Positions 33,602 through 45,868 are shown, counted from the first letter of the stretch. The stretch: 64,000 nt of DNA from Chrysaora quinquecirrha (GCA_014526335.1 JACTAT010000050.1:496001-560000); one strand, 5' to 3'. Notes: generated from the letters alone by a model not told the origin. Numbers and translations: made by a program.

Positions 33602-35412
33602 TATTAAGAAACCCAGTTTACATTGCCATGAGCCTTGTCATGGTTAAGATATAAGTAACATGGTATGTTATTGTTGTTTTATAAAATTATATTAACATTT
33701 CATATAATGTGAACAGGTATAAATTTTCATACTTAATTAGTTTTAAATTGCTGTCCAGGTGCCATATAGAATTTGGTGCAGCAACCTTATAAACACGGCG
33801 ATGAATACCAGCTCTGACGTTTGCGGTAACCAAGACCTCATCTAGTTGCATCATCAATTCCCGAACTCTGTTACGCGATACCCATAATCCTTTGCTTCGC
33901 AATTCAGCTTGAATCATTGTGATACCACATAGAGGCTGTCGACAGACTGCAATGTCTACATGACTATCCAGTTCATCATCGGTGATGTCTTTTTTTTCTC
34001 TTTCAGATAATAAACCAAAAAGTCTTTTCTCCTCTTTATTGTTGCCACACTTACCCCTATGTGGAAAAAAGTAGAGAAATTGGAACTTGTTACAAATCCA
34101 CTAACTATGTTATATCAGGATGAGGAGCTAAAAGTGGTGTTAATATTTTACGGTATTTTATTGCTGAAAAGGAACTATAATAGCAGTTATATGGGATCTA
34201 AGCACAAAAGCAACCCGTGTTATTAAGATACAAGGCTGAATGATGCAACTAACATGCCGAAACTTACCGAAAATCTTTGCAATGGAAACCAATGAATATC
34301 CAAGTACTAACATGGATTCGAGTTGGTCAATTTGTATATTCTTTTTTGGTCTGCCTTGTGCCCCAGTAAAAACCTCGTCAACGGCAAATTTATTTTCCCT
34401 TTCCTTGGCAGCAATGAGATCTTCGATTGAATCTGATAAGTCCATAAGTTTCGTTTCAGATTCTTTCATTTTCTCGACTAGATGACGCTTGTCTTCATAT
34501 TCAGATTGGCTCGCATGCTGACCAACTACCATGGCTTTGAGGTTTCTTAGAGCATTGCTTGAAGCGTACAGTCTAGCTCCCATGTGTTCTAGTTCTGGAA
34601 CAGTGGGTTCATCTTGCTGACGCAACAACAATTTGGCTTCTTTTCGTACTTTCTTAATATTTCTTATAGTTCATCCTTTTCGATTCTTTCGCGAACGAAA
34701 CTCAGACTGTTTTATGTTCTACAATAGCAGTGAAGATGTAGTTTTAAATTCAATACATTATGGAATTGAGAAGGAGCTGTGAGGCTGTTTCCTGTTTAAC
34801 CATGTGTAAGGCTGCTACCTGTTTAACAACTGACCCCCATCTGGATGCTAAGCATAAACGCCAAATGAGAGGTGATTGTAGAGGGGCGTTTATTGGAACA
34901 GAGGTGTTGACAAGGGATGGGCGTCAGTAACATTTCTTAACAATTCCACGAAGCGTTTATTCAAGATGGGCCCTTTTAATAGAAGAGGGTTAATTTGATA
35001 AAAAACGGTATCCACTAAGAGATTTTCATTAGCTTTGAGAACTGGAGCTATCCCAATGGAACTGTGGGATGGACAACAATTTTAATGCGGTTATCTTTCA
35101 TGGTTATACATTCCCACTCCGCTTTCGTTTGGTGCACCTGAGTGCACTCTTTTGTTGCTCTCCGTGAAGAGAAAGATTGCACTCAAATCATCCGAAAGAC
35201 TAATAGGCAGGTGTGTGTAGAGCGGAGGGTTTGGTCGGGGTCCTAGTTGTTGAGTTGATCTGAGAACAAATAGAAATGTTATCGTATTTCTTTCCCAGAA
35301 AGAAATAAAAGCCCTTGTGATATGCCTTGAATTCCTTGAATATTTAGTATCTTTACATATGAAAAATATATTACCGTAACAAAAACCAGTTAGAAACAGA
35401 AAAGAATATTTG
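33602..35412. repeat. 1.8-kb direct duplication, copy B
   Basis: Counterpart of 24,492-26,260. Its right edge (AGAATATTTG) joins directly to the copia fragment and its left edge cuts the integrase-like gene after the segment with the first catalytic Asp. Confidence 0.9.
33687..34631 (-). pseudogene. DDE integrase-like gene, copy B (5' part only)
   Basis: Minus strand. Exon 1 (34,631 to about 34,264) starts MLLRQQDEP and is almost identical to copy A; a second segment (about 34,000-33,690) ends in IWHLDSNLKLI with the first catalytic Asp. The regions with the second Asp and the Glu are absent because the duplication stops at 33,602. An N-terminal fragment with no catalytic potential. Confidence 0.75.
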
Positions 35413-36060
35413 ATGCAATTCAAGATTCAATGCATTGGCAAGTGCGAGCACAACACAGATAGAGTTGTATCTAGCCACAGGGGCAAACACTTCATTGAAA
35501 TCCAGGCCTTCCCTTTGGGAAAAGCCTTGTGCAACTAACCGTGCTTTGAAACGGTCGATTTCTCCATTTTCATCTCGCTTGATTTTAAAAATCCATTTAC
35601 ATCCCACCAAGTTCTTGCCGGGTGGCATATCAACTAGCTCCCATGTATTGTTTTTAGCTAGTGATTCGTATTCGCTCTCAAAAGCCTTTTTCCACTGCAA
35701 AGAGTATTTGCTGCTTAAAGCTTCAGCCAAATCTTTAGGTTCTTCCTCATCTGTAAGAGCAGCAGTATTAGCAAAATCAAGGTCTTCGTTAACACACCAT
35801 TCACCGGTAATGATGCCAGGTCTTTCCGGTATGCTTCTTACTCTTGTTGATCTTCGTACTTCAGGGTTGTTTACGACATCATCCAGATCAACAGTATTTT
35901 GAAATTCATCTTCAGACTGATCAAAGTTACCAACGGTAGTGAAATCAAATAGATGATCATAGTCATTTGACTTACCAGCATTCAAAGAATAGCTGAAATC
36001 CTCTTCCATAAATTCCACATCACGACTTCTCATCATCGTAAACAAACGAATAAGACGCAA
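35413..36060 (-). pseudogene. Ty1/copia polyprotein fragment (integrase end to RT start)
   Basis: Minus-strand open frame of about 215 codons. It begins with an integrase C-terminal-like end (MMRSRDVEFMEEDF), a variable linker, then the copia RT fingers: WKKAFESEYESL, NTWELVDMP, GCKWIFKIKRDENGEI, RFKARLVAQGFSQ and FNEVFAPVARY. It stops after LELHQ, just before the expected first catalytic Asp of the RT, exactly where duplication copy B begins. Truncated and non-functional; no LTRs seen. Confidence 0.85.
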
Positions 36061-37850
36061 TAAACTTTGATATTTTTACCAACACAACTACCTAAACTCC
36101 TGTTTTTATCTCTGGGCCCATAACCTGTTAAAATTATTAGTTCAGAGATATTTATAACGCGTGTAAAGAAACAGAGTTAACTTCATAATCAAAATATCAA
36201 AAGTATACAGCCAAGCAGCAACAAAACAATAACTAACAAAAACTTAATAATCAATCATGCAAAAGTCACGAGTTATGAGTCATGTGTAGAAATCACGTGT
36301 TCAGGTTCAGAGTTGGGAAAGATACGAGTCATGATAATTATATGTTTTAACAGTTTGATGCCCTTGTTGGAGAATGAGACCAAGAAAATTCCTAGGAACT
36401 TGTAAACGTAAACAGGGAAAGCTTCCCTTGACTGTACATAAGATATGTTGTATGATATTTGTAATTTTTGGTGATGCGCCCTTTCTTTGACAAGAGTAGT
36501 AACAATGAAGGTCCCAATTCATTTATCTATATGGATAGAGCAAGGCGATGCAGCTGCATTTCATGTCACCTGATCGCTCTGCCCTTTCTCTGCTTTGCAT
36601 CTTATTTTTGTTATTAGTAATACTGCTACCGACACTGATGATATATACTATTATAAAGTATATGCTGTTTTGTAATACGGTGCAAACTTCCAAGTTGAAT
36701 ATTTGAGTAAAGATATTAGATTAGAGTATGTGTAGCAAGTCACAGGGATGGATTGGCGAGCGAAGCAAGCTAAATTGTGGTGCATGGGGGTTTTCCCCCT
36801 AGAAACGTTTTTTGGACCACGCTATTTAGGATGCCGGAGAATTCCCTTTTAGAATGCGAGGAAACGCCCTTTTGGATAAAATAAAAGATAGTAGTATCCT
36901 AATTTCGGCAGAGATGAAAAAGGGTCAATGAAGAGCAAGAAACTTTATGAGGAAACGTAATTATAAACTCAGGACACAACATTATTAGAATATTAAGAAT
37001 GTTGGTAAAAAGACTTGCTTCGTGTTTTGCTTAACCTTATGTACTGTCATATACTTTTATATATAAATTCCACAATGAAAGCAAATAGAAACGATAGCTT
37101 GGAACTTGAACATCATTTCTTTCTAGGAAGGATTAAGTCTCTATGAAAGGTAACTGACTCAATACCCCCCCCTCCCATCATTTTCTCATCGAATCTGGGT
37201 GAATAAAAAAATCGATTTTTCAGAAAGCTGGGGATCATCTAAAAGAGCAACATCTCCGAAAATTGCAACAAAGTTTGTACAATATAAACTCAGAATCTAG
37301 CTTTCAAATCACTTTAATACTACAGTGTCACAGACAACAAAATTCAAGTTCCAGATTGAATAATTTTTGGAAATAGGAGGGAAATGTTTGGGTATTGATG
37401 ATTTGATACAGATCGTAAGTCGAAGCAGGAACACCATGGGCCAAGACATAAAAAACAACTATGTTTTTTTTAAATGATACTAATATTTTGCCTTGAGTGT
37501 GATAAAATGGAAAAATAAATTACATTATATACAGAAGATGTTTGAATTATGGACAGTGAAATATGATGGTAAGGGTAATGCTTCGCAGTGACACGTTATG
37601 ATGTGAAAGATGTGCATGTGATCAGGGGCGTGGTGGGAATTTAGATGGGCCAGGAAAATCCAGATTTTAGGGGCCCACTAGGTCTATTTTTTTTTATGTA
37701 ACACAATCAATGTTAACAAGTTTATAAGAAAAAATAGTAATCCTTGACGTTCAAATGAATAAACCATGCAAATGGCTCCTCGTCTGCGAATGGCTCTTCG
37801 CTCATTATTGTTTTATTTCTTAATATCCTTCTCCAAAGGTCCACCATTCC
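36061..37850. other. No recognisable gene
   Basis: AT-rich. GAGCGAAGCAAGC...GGGGGTTTTCCCCC near 36,760-36,800 resembles a DNA-transposon relic. CAGGGGCGTGG near 37,624 resembles an hAT-type terminus. Neither could be delimited. Confidence 0.4.
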
Positions 37851-37852
37851 GT

Positions 37853-38023
37853 TACATGGACAATTGCCTAGGTGATTCTCGAGATAGCTTTTGTATACCC
37901 TATGTTGATGATGTCATTGTCTATTCATAGTCTTCCAATGAACATGTGAACCTTGTGCAGAAGGTTCTTCATAGACTGAAAGAAAATAGGATAAGACTCA
38001 AAGCAAAGAAATGTGACTTGTGA
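37853..38023 (+). pseudogene. Gypsy (Ty3) RT fragment, unit copy 1
   Basis: Reads YMDNCLGDSRD, then CIPYVDDVIVYS (YVDD catalytic pair), TAG at 37,928-37,930, then NEHVNLVQKVLHRLKEN and AKKCDL before TGA. This is the palm part of a Ty3/gypsy RT only; the fingers are absent upstream of the unit edge. Confidence 0.8.
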
Positions 38024-38295
38024 CTTATATTATGCACCAACCTTTACAATCTACACCGATTGCATTATTTTATCACCTTTAGTACCACCAGCTGTCATCA
38101 GGCATCCAGTCTTCAGGAAATATAGATGCATAGTTTTAATTATATTCTGTCTGTTTACAGTGTAGGAATATTATTATCATGTGTTATGAATGACTGACAT
38201 CGAGAATGACGTTCTATTTTCTGGACAGACGAGTATTCTGATATACTGTATGTGAATTTTAAAATATTTTTTTGGGTCCCATGTTTGAGGGTCTG

Positions 38296-38333
38296 GCATG
38301 CTTTATTTGTGGGGTCCAGCAAATAAAGCATGC
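38296..38333. repeat. Perfect 14-bp-arm hairpin
   Basis: GCATGCTTTATTTG and its exact inverse CAAATAAAGCATGC around a 10-base loop. The right arm contains AATAAA. Identical in unit copy 2 (50,212-50,249). Confidence 0.9.
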
Positions 38334-38664
38334 TATCCAGAACAGTATTTCAAAGCATGGAATGTCAATAATGTGACAAAAAGTCAACACTGTGGGAGAA
38401 CACTACAGAACAAACAATAGGCCTACTGTGGTGTGGGTGTGGATTGAAGTTTTCATATTTCTCTGCTCCAGAAAGTTTATATACAACACAGAAACTAACC
38501 TGCTAACTGATGTGGAGATTCACAATAGGCCTGCTAGGCCAGTTATCCAGCTTATCTTACCCAGCTCTGTCATGATGAATCAGCATCCACAGCCTCCTCC
38601 AGCATTCATTCCTTTGGCTGTTGTTTACCAACACATAAACCATTTGAAAACATGCACACATTAC

Positions 38665-38734
38665 ACTGATCTCTAAAAACCACTGAGAAAAAGTTTTCAA
38701 ACCACTGAGAAAAAGTCGTTTTTTAGAGATCAGT
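38665..38734. repeat. Inverted repeat enclosing a 22-bp tandem repeat
   Basis: Arms ACTGATCTCTAAAAA and TTTTTTAGAGATCAGT flank two copies (22-base period) of AAACCACTGAGAAAAAGT. Could be a tiny foldback element or the upstream end of the transposase-like sequence that follows. Also at 50,580-50,649. Confidence 0.8.
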
Positions 38735-38941
38735 TGTTCAAACTGAAAAACTTAAAGTGTTAGGCCCCTTTAGAGCAAGGTCGTGACATGCAACCAACAC
38801 AAGTCTTCGTGTTGCATGTGTGCCCCTTGTGCACATGTGCACATGTTGAATTCTTGTTGTGAATGGGGTCATGGTTTGTGTGTCTTATTTGCTTTCTTGG
38901 TCATGTCGGGGGAAAAAGGTGGGAAATTTTTTAGTAAGACT

Positions 38942-41686
38942 ACAAAGGTTCGGTGTTGAAACTGTAAGGAAACTATTTTGAAGCAAAATTACAAAACACA
39001 CTTGTTACGACAGCACAAGGAGGAAGACCCTAATGACATACGAGAATTACAGCAGCACTCAATAACAAATTTATTTGGCGCAAGAAAATCATCTTCAAAA
39101 CGACAATTAATGGCAGTACATGACAACGAACAAACTACTGAAATTCCAAAGCAAGTACATGTAGATAACGAAGACGTTACTCTAACAGAGACATCTTTGG
39201 TCGTGGAAATCACAGAACGAAATCAAGAGGAATCTTTCGGCTTTGCATCTACTCCAGCAGCTGAAGAGGTCAACCAACAGGAAGCATGGAAACATCACTT
39301 CGAAATTTATCTTATTTTGACAGAAGTAACGAATCTAGAAAGTCCACTGGAACAAGTAAATTCTCAAAAGCCTTCTCCAGTGGAAATAGAGAGCCTATAA
39401 AGAACTGATGTTACTATTAACCCTGTGAATCACAAAATAAAAGGTCTGCGAAAAATTTAAAGGAAGTGGATTTGAACTATCACAAAGAGAAAAATTGTTT
39501 TTATTGCAGCATTTGCATAAATCCTAAGGATGGATTCTGCTCATCTACTGGATCAAACTTCATAGGTGTATTTGCATATGACTATACAAATGGAATTAAT
39601 TTTTGTCCAGAAAAAATCTACCAACAGAATTTAGAAATGTAAACAAACATTTTAAACTACACCTTGAATGTAAATTCCACGAAGATAAGGTCCACGAGTT
39701 TGAAGAAAAATTAAAGAAAATTAACAGGTTGATAAATTGAAAGGTTGGTATGATAATAGACAGGACTTGCTATTACCTGTACTCAAAAGGAAGACCTTAT
39801 ATTGACTATGAACACTTACTGAGGCTTCAGTCGCAAAATGGCATTGGTGTGGGTGAAATTAACCATAGTCAAAATTTTCCATCAGCCTTCATCACATATG
39901 TTGCAAACGAAGTTAGAGAAAGAATGGGTAGACTCTTAACTACGAGACTGCCACAAACTGATCATATTCCGCCACTAAATATATCAGCTGATAAGGCAAC
40001 ATACAAGAATCACACGCGTCAATTTGTGGCAGCTGCAACAGTAGTTCCCGACAGTGAAAATTTGACACAAGTAATGCTTCTTGGATTTCCTCTGGTAGCC
40101 AAAAGTCACAATGGGGCTGCAATTACTGACAATTGGAAAGACGTTCTTCACAAAAGGGGGATTGCTGCAAAACAACTTGAAGGTGGTACAACGGATGGAC
40201 AATATTTTCATCTTGGTGTCCCTGGATATATGGAAAGATTGTATGAGCTGCCCAATGGAGCCATTAAATGGAGTTGGGACTGGTTGCATAAATGTGGTTT
40301 AGTCAACAACCATTCGACTGCAGAAAAATAATTCAAATGGACGATTGAAGCATTAGATGTGTGCCTTAAAGTATACAAGATGTTCAATTGCGGCAAAATT
40401 ATAAAAAAACTGTCCATGAGTGCCTTAAATTTCGACAGGAATTCAGCATTCTTGCAAAAACATGCAATACAAGGTAAACTTGCAAACAGTAAGAGGTTTG
40501 TATTTATCAACCTGTTAAAAGATATCAGGCTGGTGGTCAGTTGTTTGGAGGCCAAACAAATAAAGGCAATCAACGGAAATGCTGAAGAACGAAAAAAGAG
40601 ATCAGAAGCACCTGCTTTGTCTGGAAAAATCAAAAATGCAAAATTTCTTCTTCATTTATCATGTCTGGCAGCTATATATAATCAATATGGTATCATTGTC
40701 AACATCGTGCATACAGTAAATCTTCTCCCCCATGAAAGACAAGAGAGGTTTGATGATGCAGTTTCGAAAATTAAAAGGATGTCTGGTAACATACACTCAC
40801 ACAAAGATTGTCCTGTTGACGAAGGAGAAAAAACTCTTGCGACTGGCCTTTTTATCACTCTGCTGTTGGAACACTGGGAAAAACTTCCGAAATTCATGGA
40901 GTTTTAATTATACATGATCACGAGGTGCAATCTGCGGTGGGTGAGAGTCAAACACAAGCTGTTGCTCAGCAGGAATGCACAAATAAAAGCGAAAATTTTA
41001 AAAGCTGGTGGAAAAGCAAACTTCAATATTTGCTCAACGATTGGCAGATACTTTGGCAACAGATGTTCTTTTCAAAGATGATCGCAAGTCAATATCTTTT
41101 GCAAAACGATAACATATTTAAAAGCCCTTCTTTTTGGTGTTAAAGAAAATGGACTACTTTAAGCCTCTGCAACTTACACTCATGTTTACATAAATGCTAT
41201 ACAAGATTTACCAGTCAGATCATTGGATAACGTGCCAGATGCTAAACTGAGTCAACAATGTCACCTTCCTTTGGGTAAACTACAAAGTCTTCAGAATTCT
41301 AAACTCCAGTTGAACAGACCAATGCTAAAATACTAATCTGCAAAATTTTGAGCTCAAAAGAGAAGAAGTATTTTGATATTGAAATGATCATGCAAGCAGT
41401 CGTTGTCACGAGCACAAAGTTTTCTGTGGAGTCTGTCCTTGAGTCTATAGTCAGCAGATACGAGAATCATTTTGACAGATTTCAAACAGTTGGGGAGGAG
41501 ATTGCATTAGACGAAATTGAGATTTCTATCAACGGACCAAACCCAGCTCATTGTGATTCTGTTGTTCGAGCTGCCATGAATACCTATTGGAATAAAAAGA
41601 TATCAAAGGACTGGCACTTTGTGAGAACAACTGCAACAGTTGACCATATGAGATTCAATGTCTCAAAGGTGCTCAACCGTTGAAAA
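38942..41686 (+). pseudogene. Zinc-finger transposase-like gene (hAT-like?), unit copy 1
   Basis: Starts with a broken Cys2-His2 finger (NCKETILKQN then HLLRQH; a TGA at 38,957 interrupts the Cys pair). A TTF/BED-like finger around 39,420-39,640 (YCSICINPKDGFC in the intact copy) is disrupted here by one-base insertions. The main region, 39,750-40,907, is one frame with a single in-frame TAA at 40,329: NISADKATYKNHTRQF, TTDGQYFHLGVP, KWSWDWLHKCGL, later NAKFLLHLSCLAAIYNQYG. A last frame at 41,348-41,683 (VESVLESIVSRYENHF, DWHFVRTT) is like a C-terminal region. I recall this architecture from multi-copy invertebrate proteins that look transposase-derived; an hAT relationship is inference. Confidence 0.5.
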
Positions 41687-42339
41687 AAGCAAAAAAGCCA
41701 TGAAATTTCTTGTTCATAGATGTCTGATTACTTTTTTAAGTTGCTGTTTGGAGAAAACAATATTGAGAAATCTGAACCTAAAGAAAATATAAACATTAAA
41801 CAGTATACAGAGAGTCTGGCATAATAAGAAACCAGGTTTTAAGAAACTGGAACACTCAATTTTTGAGAAAAAAATTGATAAAACAATAGGGTATTGGTTT
41901 AAAATGACAGGCTAGATCCTAACAGGGGGTTTCTTCTATGCAAAACTTTAATGTACTAATAGTCTTTCTGCAATTTTCAGTTCAGGAACTGAGTTTTGTT
42001 TAAGTATAATACAGTGTACGTTCTTGGTGAAACTATTTTGTTTTGAGTTTTAGAAGAGTGATCTACTATACTAAAGTAGTAGTAGTCATGGAGACGGATT
42101 TTGTCCGAGATCATCCTCCTAGGGTTTTCAAGATCCAGTGCTCACTCTTGCACCTTTCCCTGCCGCCCCTGCTGTAGTTTTGCCATTGAACCTTCTTTTC
42201 ACGTTTCTGCTATCGTTTCTGGGGTAATTGGGGCTAACCCTTCTTTGATCTGGGCAGTTTGGTGCCACTAAAAACAAAAAAAGAACGAGGTGTTCGCAAC
42301 GGGATTAATCCCTTTTTCTTGACACCTCGACACTTTGAT

Positions 42340-42400
42340 TAGCGCAGCCTGTTTGTTATCCTGCTTGGAAACAATGAGGTCAGGGGATCGATTCCCCTCC
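42340..42400 (+). other. tRNA-like Pol III promoter boxes (SINE head?)
   Basis: Box A-like TAGCGCAGCCTG (42,340-42,351) and box B-like GGATCGATTCC (42,385-42,395) at tRNA spacing; the T-arm AGGGG/CCCCT pairs around a 7-base loop. The acceptor arms do not pair, so this is a tRNA-derived SINE or tRNA relic rather than a tRNA gene. SINE limits not determined. Confidence 0.5.
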
Positions 42401-43609
42401 AGAGAGTATGGTTGATTTTTATTTTTGTTCATTTCTTCGATATTATTGACAAACATTTCTGTAAAAAGGAAAGGCAAGTCTAGAAGACTAAAATTATTTG
42501 CTTCCTAAAATTTTCTGCCCTTTTAGAACACTAAAAATCATTGCATTTCGTACATGTGTCGTCCTAATTTATTTCCTCCAGTAAAATTAAATTGAGAGAA
42601 TAAGGCATTCGAAATCAATGAGAATCCCGTGATTGGAGCAAGATTAGTACAGTATTCTTTTCTTGAAGTCAGCCGAACGTCTTGAATGTATTGCAGACTA
42701 AAGTCTAAAGTTTATTTTCAAAATTACTGCCAAGTTATACTTTGAAAATTACTTTCAAGTTATTATACAATATTTTTGTTCTGTTACTTATCCATGACAT
42801 TTCTTCTATATTAACAATTTCCATTTGCACGAATGTCGCTGAAAAAACACTTTGGGTTCGAGTATTTACATTTTCCGCAAGAAAGTAGACAGCACGGGAG
42901 GTTGACATGTTCTTTTCATCACCTCGCACTGCTCACAAAACATGGATCTACGACCCCAGTATCTAGGAATCAGACTGAGGAATAGGAAACAGATCACACC
43001 CCTCAATATCAGCAGCAACAATTACTGGACTAAGGAGTAGGTCCTTGCAAATGAACTTTATAGCAACTGAGGACAAAAGCCAAAAACAAGCTGCAAAACA
43101 ACAACTTCGGGTTCTCGCATTCTGCATCTAAAAGAAAAAGCGATCCGTACCGTGTCAAAAGGGCTGAGCAACCCCGGTGGGGTACTTCATATGAATTTGA
43201 TTTTCTCCAAAACCCCATAAAATGGGGTGGGAAATTTAGGAAAACTCAAACATTTTACTTCATTTCGGTCACATCAATGTTAAAATCGTTCGATGTTCGC
43301 AGTACAATTTAAAGCTATAATAGAATGAGATCTACAAAGACATTTCTCTCATCCTCTGTTTTCCTTCTCATTATTCAGGGTCTCTTTTCGCATATGTCTA
43401 CATTATATGTGGGTGCGTTCGAAAAACCTGGGCTGCATACCCCCTTCATCAATAAGTCATGTACACCCTTGGAAGAGCTTCTGAACTGACATACAACTGA
43501 GGACGACGGTCTAAGAACTTGAAGGACTAAAGATTACTTTCCCTTACATACAAGAGCATCGAATAAATAACCGATTGGTATACTGTCAATCCCACGAACG
43601 ACTATTTGG

Positions 43610-43851
43610 CAATCCACGCTTATGATGCTAAGGTTTACTTGCACACGAAGCACCCAAAACACCAACCGACGAATACCTACTGTCAAGATATTGTCATCTA
43701 CACTAAGGTTTTCCGCAACCCACGCTTATGGAAGGACTTGAAACCTGCTGCAAAATAAGGAATAAAGTTTTCTTGTATACTAACCACTCAAAACACCAAG
43801 CGACCCATACTTACTGTGATAGTTTACGTACTTTGCAATCCACACCTGCAT
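43610..43851. repeat. Degenerate tandem repeat, period about 105-135
   Basis: GCAATCCACGCTTATG (43,610), GCAACCCACGCTTATGG (43,716) and GCAATCCACACCTGC (43,837) start successive units, each followed by a block like CAAAACACCAACCGAC. The frame at 43,728-44,147 runs through it without recognisable motifs. Confidence 0.5.
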
Positions 43852-44628
43852 TCAGTCAGGCATTAATGGACCCAGCGTACAGCAACTGTACTAAAGAACA
43901 ACCGAGGACGGGACCTAAGAACCAGCTTCAAATGATGGTCGAAGCATTTCTTTCCATTTCTAAGGGGCAACGTCTACAAGGATACCTTTTAACAAAGTTG
44001 CGTTTTCAAAACATTCCACTCTGGAAACCGTTTTCAAAAATTTCTTTCTCAGTCGCCAATTTACGGTGCCATGTTACGTCATTGTCACTAATCTCCTTCC
44101 ATACAAAGGTTTCTCAACGTGAAAAGCAGTATTGTTACGGTCACTAACAGCGCCTTTTACCTGGCATGTATAGAACGTAAACGGACTGCCCCCGTCCATG
44201 ATTCACGGCCACCAACGTCCTTCTCCACTTAAAGCACTGTAAACGCTTACGCTTCTTTCAACTTCAAGAATAACCCATTCGTGCAGACAGTCACTGAAGC
44301 TAAGTTAAGACTAACTAGTCTAAAAGCTTCAAACCGTTCATGCAATACCTCGGTGATAAAATACTCCCCCAAACCATTGTATACAATCAAACCATACTAA
44401 TTTCCAGTGCATACTATGACAATCTCATTCACGTCACTTCATATAACAGTGCAGCTTTCTTCTATGCTAAAGGCAACATAAGACACCACTGAAACAGTTT
44501 TGCCTCATAATTTTCTAGCTGTGATCGTGTTCTCTTATCAAACTGATTTGTTATTTAGAATTGCCCCGTTACTAAGCAACCGTTCTAAGGCCGGGGTCCA
44601 AAGTGACCCGCGGAGCGCAAAAGCCTGA

Positions 44629-44655
44629 CCCGAGGCGCGGGCAGCGCGCCTCGGG
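44629..44655. repeat. GC-rich perfect hairpin
   Basis: CCCGAGGCGCG and its inverse CGCGCCTCGGG around a 5-base loop, in a short GC-rich island surrounded by AT-rich DNA. Also at 56,533-56,559. Confidence 0.85.
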
Positions 44656-44699
44656 CCGTTGCTAGTATATTTCTAGTTTTCTTCTGCAGGAAATTTTAC

Positions 44700-45665
44700 A
44701 TGATCATTTTTCGGTCGCAGGAAGAGAAAAATATTTTCATGCCCTGGCTTCCCCACCCCTATTTGTCAACAGTTTTTTCTCTTTTTAATTTATATTTCTT
44801 TTTCTGTTCTTTTATCACCACAGTGAGATTATTTGCTGATGACACCTTATTGTACGTAACCATTGCTAATGAAAGAGACTGCCAGAAAATGCAAGAGGAC
44901 CTACACAACTTGGAGCAATGGGAGAATGAGTGGCAAATGTGTTTTCATCCTGAAAAATGTCAAGTAGTATCAATATCAAGGAAGATAAATCCCATAAAGT
45001 TTGTATATAGGTTGCATGGACAGGCGCTGAAAGCAGTGTCATCTGTTAAGTACCTTGGCCTTACTGTTACACATGATATGAAATGGAATAATCACGTAAA
45101 TAATATTACTGCAGCTGCCAATAGAACACTTGGCTTTGTAAAGAGAAATTTGAGAGTAAATTCGGCGAAAGTTAAAGAGCAAGCATATAAAGCTTTAGTG
45201 AGGCCTAAGCTGGAATACTGTGCGACGGTTTGGGATCCTAAAGCAACATCAGATGAATTCACGGGATCAATGAGAAATCATCGTCTTGTTAATCAAATTG
45301 AAATGGTTCAACGCAGAGCTGCGAGATGGGTGACAGGACGTTATAATAATACATCTAGTGTGTCTGATATGCTCCAATCACTTGGATGGCGCAGTTTAGA
45401 ACAGCGTAGAGTAGACGCCAGGCTGACAATGTTATATAAGATCACACATGGACTTGTCTCTACTCAACTTAAAGATCTCCTGAAGTACTCTGGTAGAAAT
45501 GGGAAATTGTTACAGCCTCAAACGAAGACCGATTATTTTAAATTCTCATTTCTGCCACGCACTATCAAACAATGGAGAAGCCTAGATGCAAATGTGATTA
45601 ACAGTCAATCTGTAAATATTTTCAAGAAGAGAGTGCAGGAAATAAAACACGAAAGACTCTTATAA
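44700..45665 (+). pseudogene. Non-LTR RT C-terminal half, unit copy 1
   Basis: Similarity starts at about 44,823 with VRLFADDTLLYV (FADD, the YxDD-equivalent catalytic pair), then SVKYLGLTVTHDMKW, LVRPKLEYCATVWDP, MVQRRAARWVTGRY and MLQSLGWRSLEQRR, typical of jockey-like RT thumb and C-terminal regions. The upstream part of the frame (FNLYFFFCSFITT) is a pyrimidine-rich tract ending in CACAG, like a splice acceptor. Endonuclease and RT fingers are missing: a 5'-truncated copy, or an exonised fragment. The frame is open to TAA at 45,665. Confidence 0.8.
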
Positions 45666-45718
45666 TAACAAAATTTTAGATAAGAAAGACAACTAATTTT
45701 ACTATATATTATAGCCTT

Positions 45719-45868
45719 AAAGGGAATCTAAGCATATAATATATTCCAATTTCATTTCCAATTTCAATTTTATTTCCAATTCCTTTCCAGATGCGATTGG
45801 TTCTTTTCACGGATTGGATTACATATGCTTGGATTCCCTTTCACTTAAAAAAAAAAAAAAAAAAAAAA
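45719..45868 (+). repeat. Foldback sequence and poly-A at LINE 3' end
   Basis: AAAGGGAATCTAAGCATAT (45,719-45,737) is matched in inverse by ATATGCTTGGATTCCCTTT (45,823-45,841) with one mismatch, around ATTTCCAA-rich sequence, followed by 22 A residues. It may be a small inserted foldback element or the LINE 3' UTR hairpin plus poly-A tail. Confidence 0.7.

Noticed and set aside
37840..37860. Target-site duplication flanking the 10.4-kb unit
   Set aside because: Bases outside the left and right edges of each copy were compared and do not match.
42300..42410. tRNA gene in the duplicated unit
   Set aside because: The T-arm folds but the acceptor stem does not; better explained as a SINE head.
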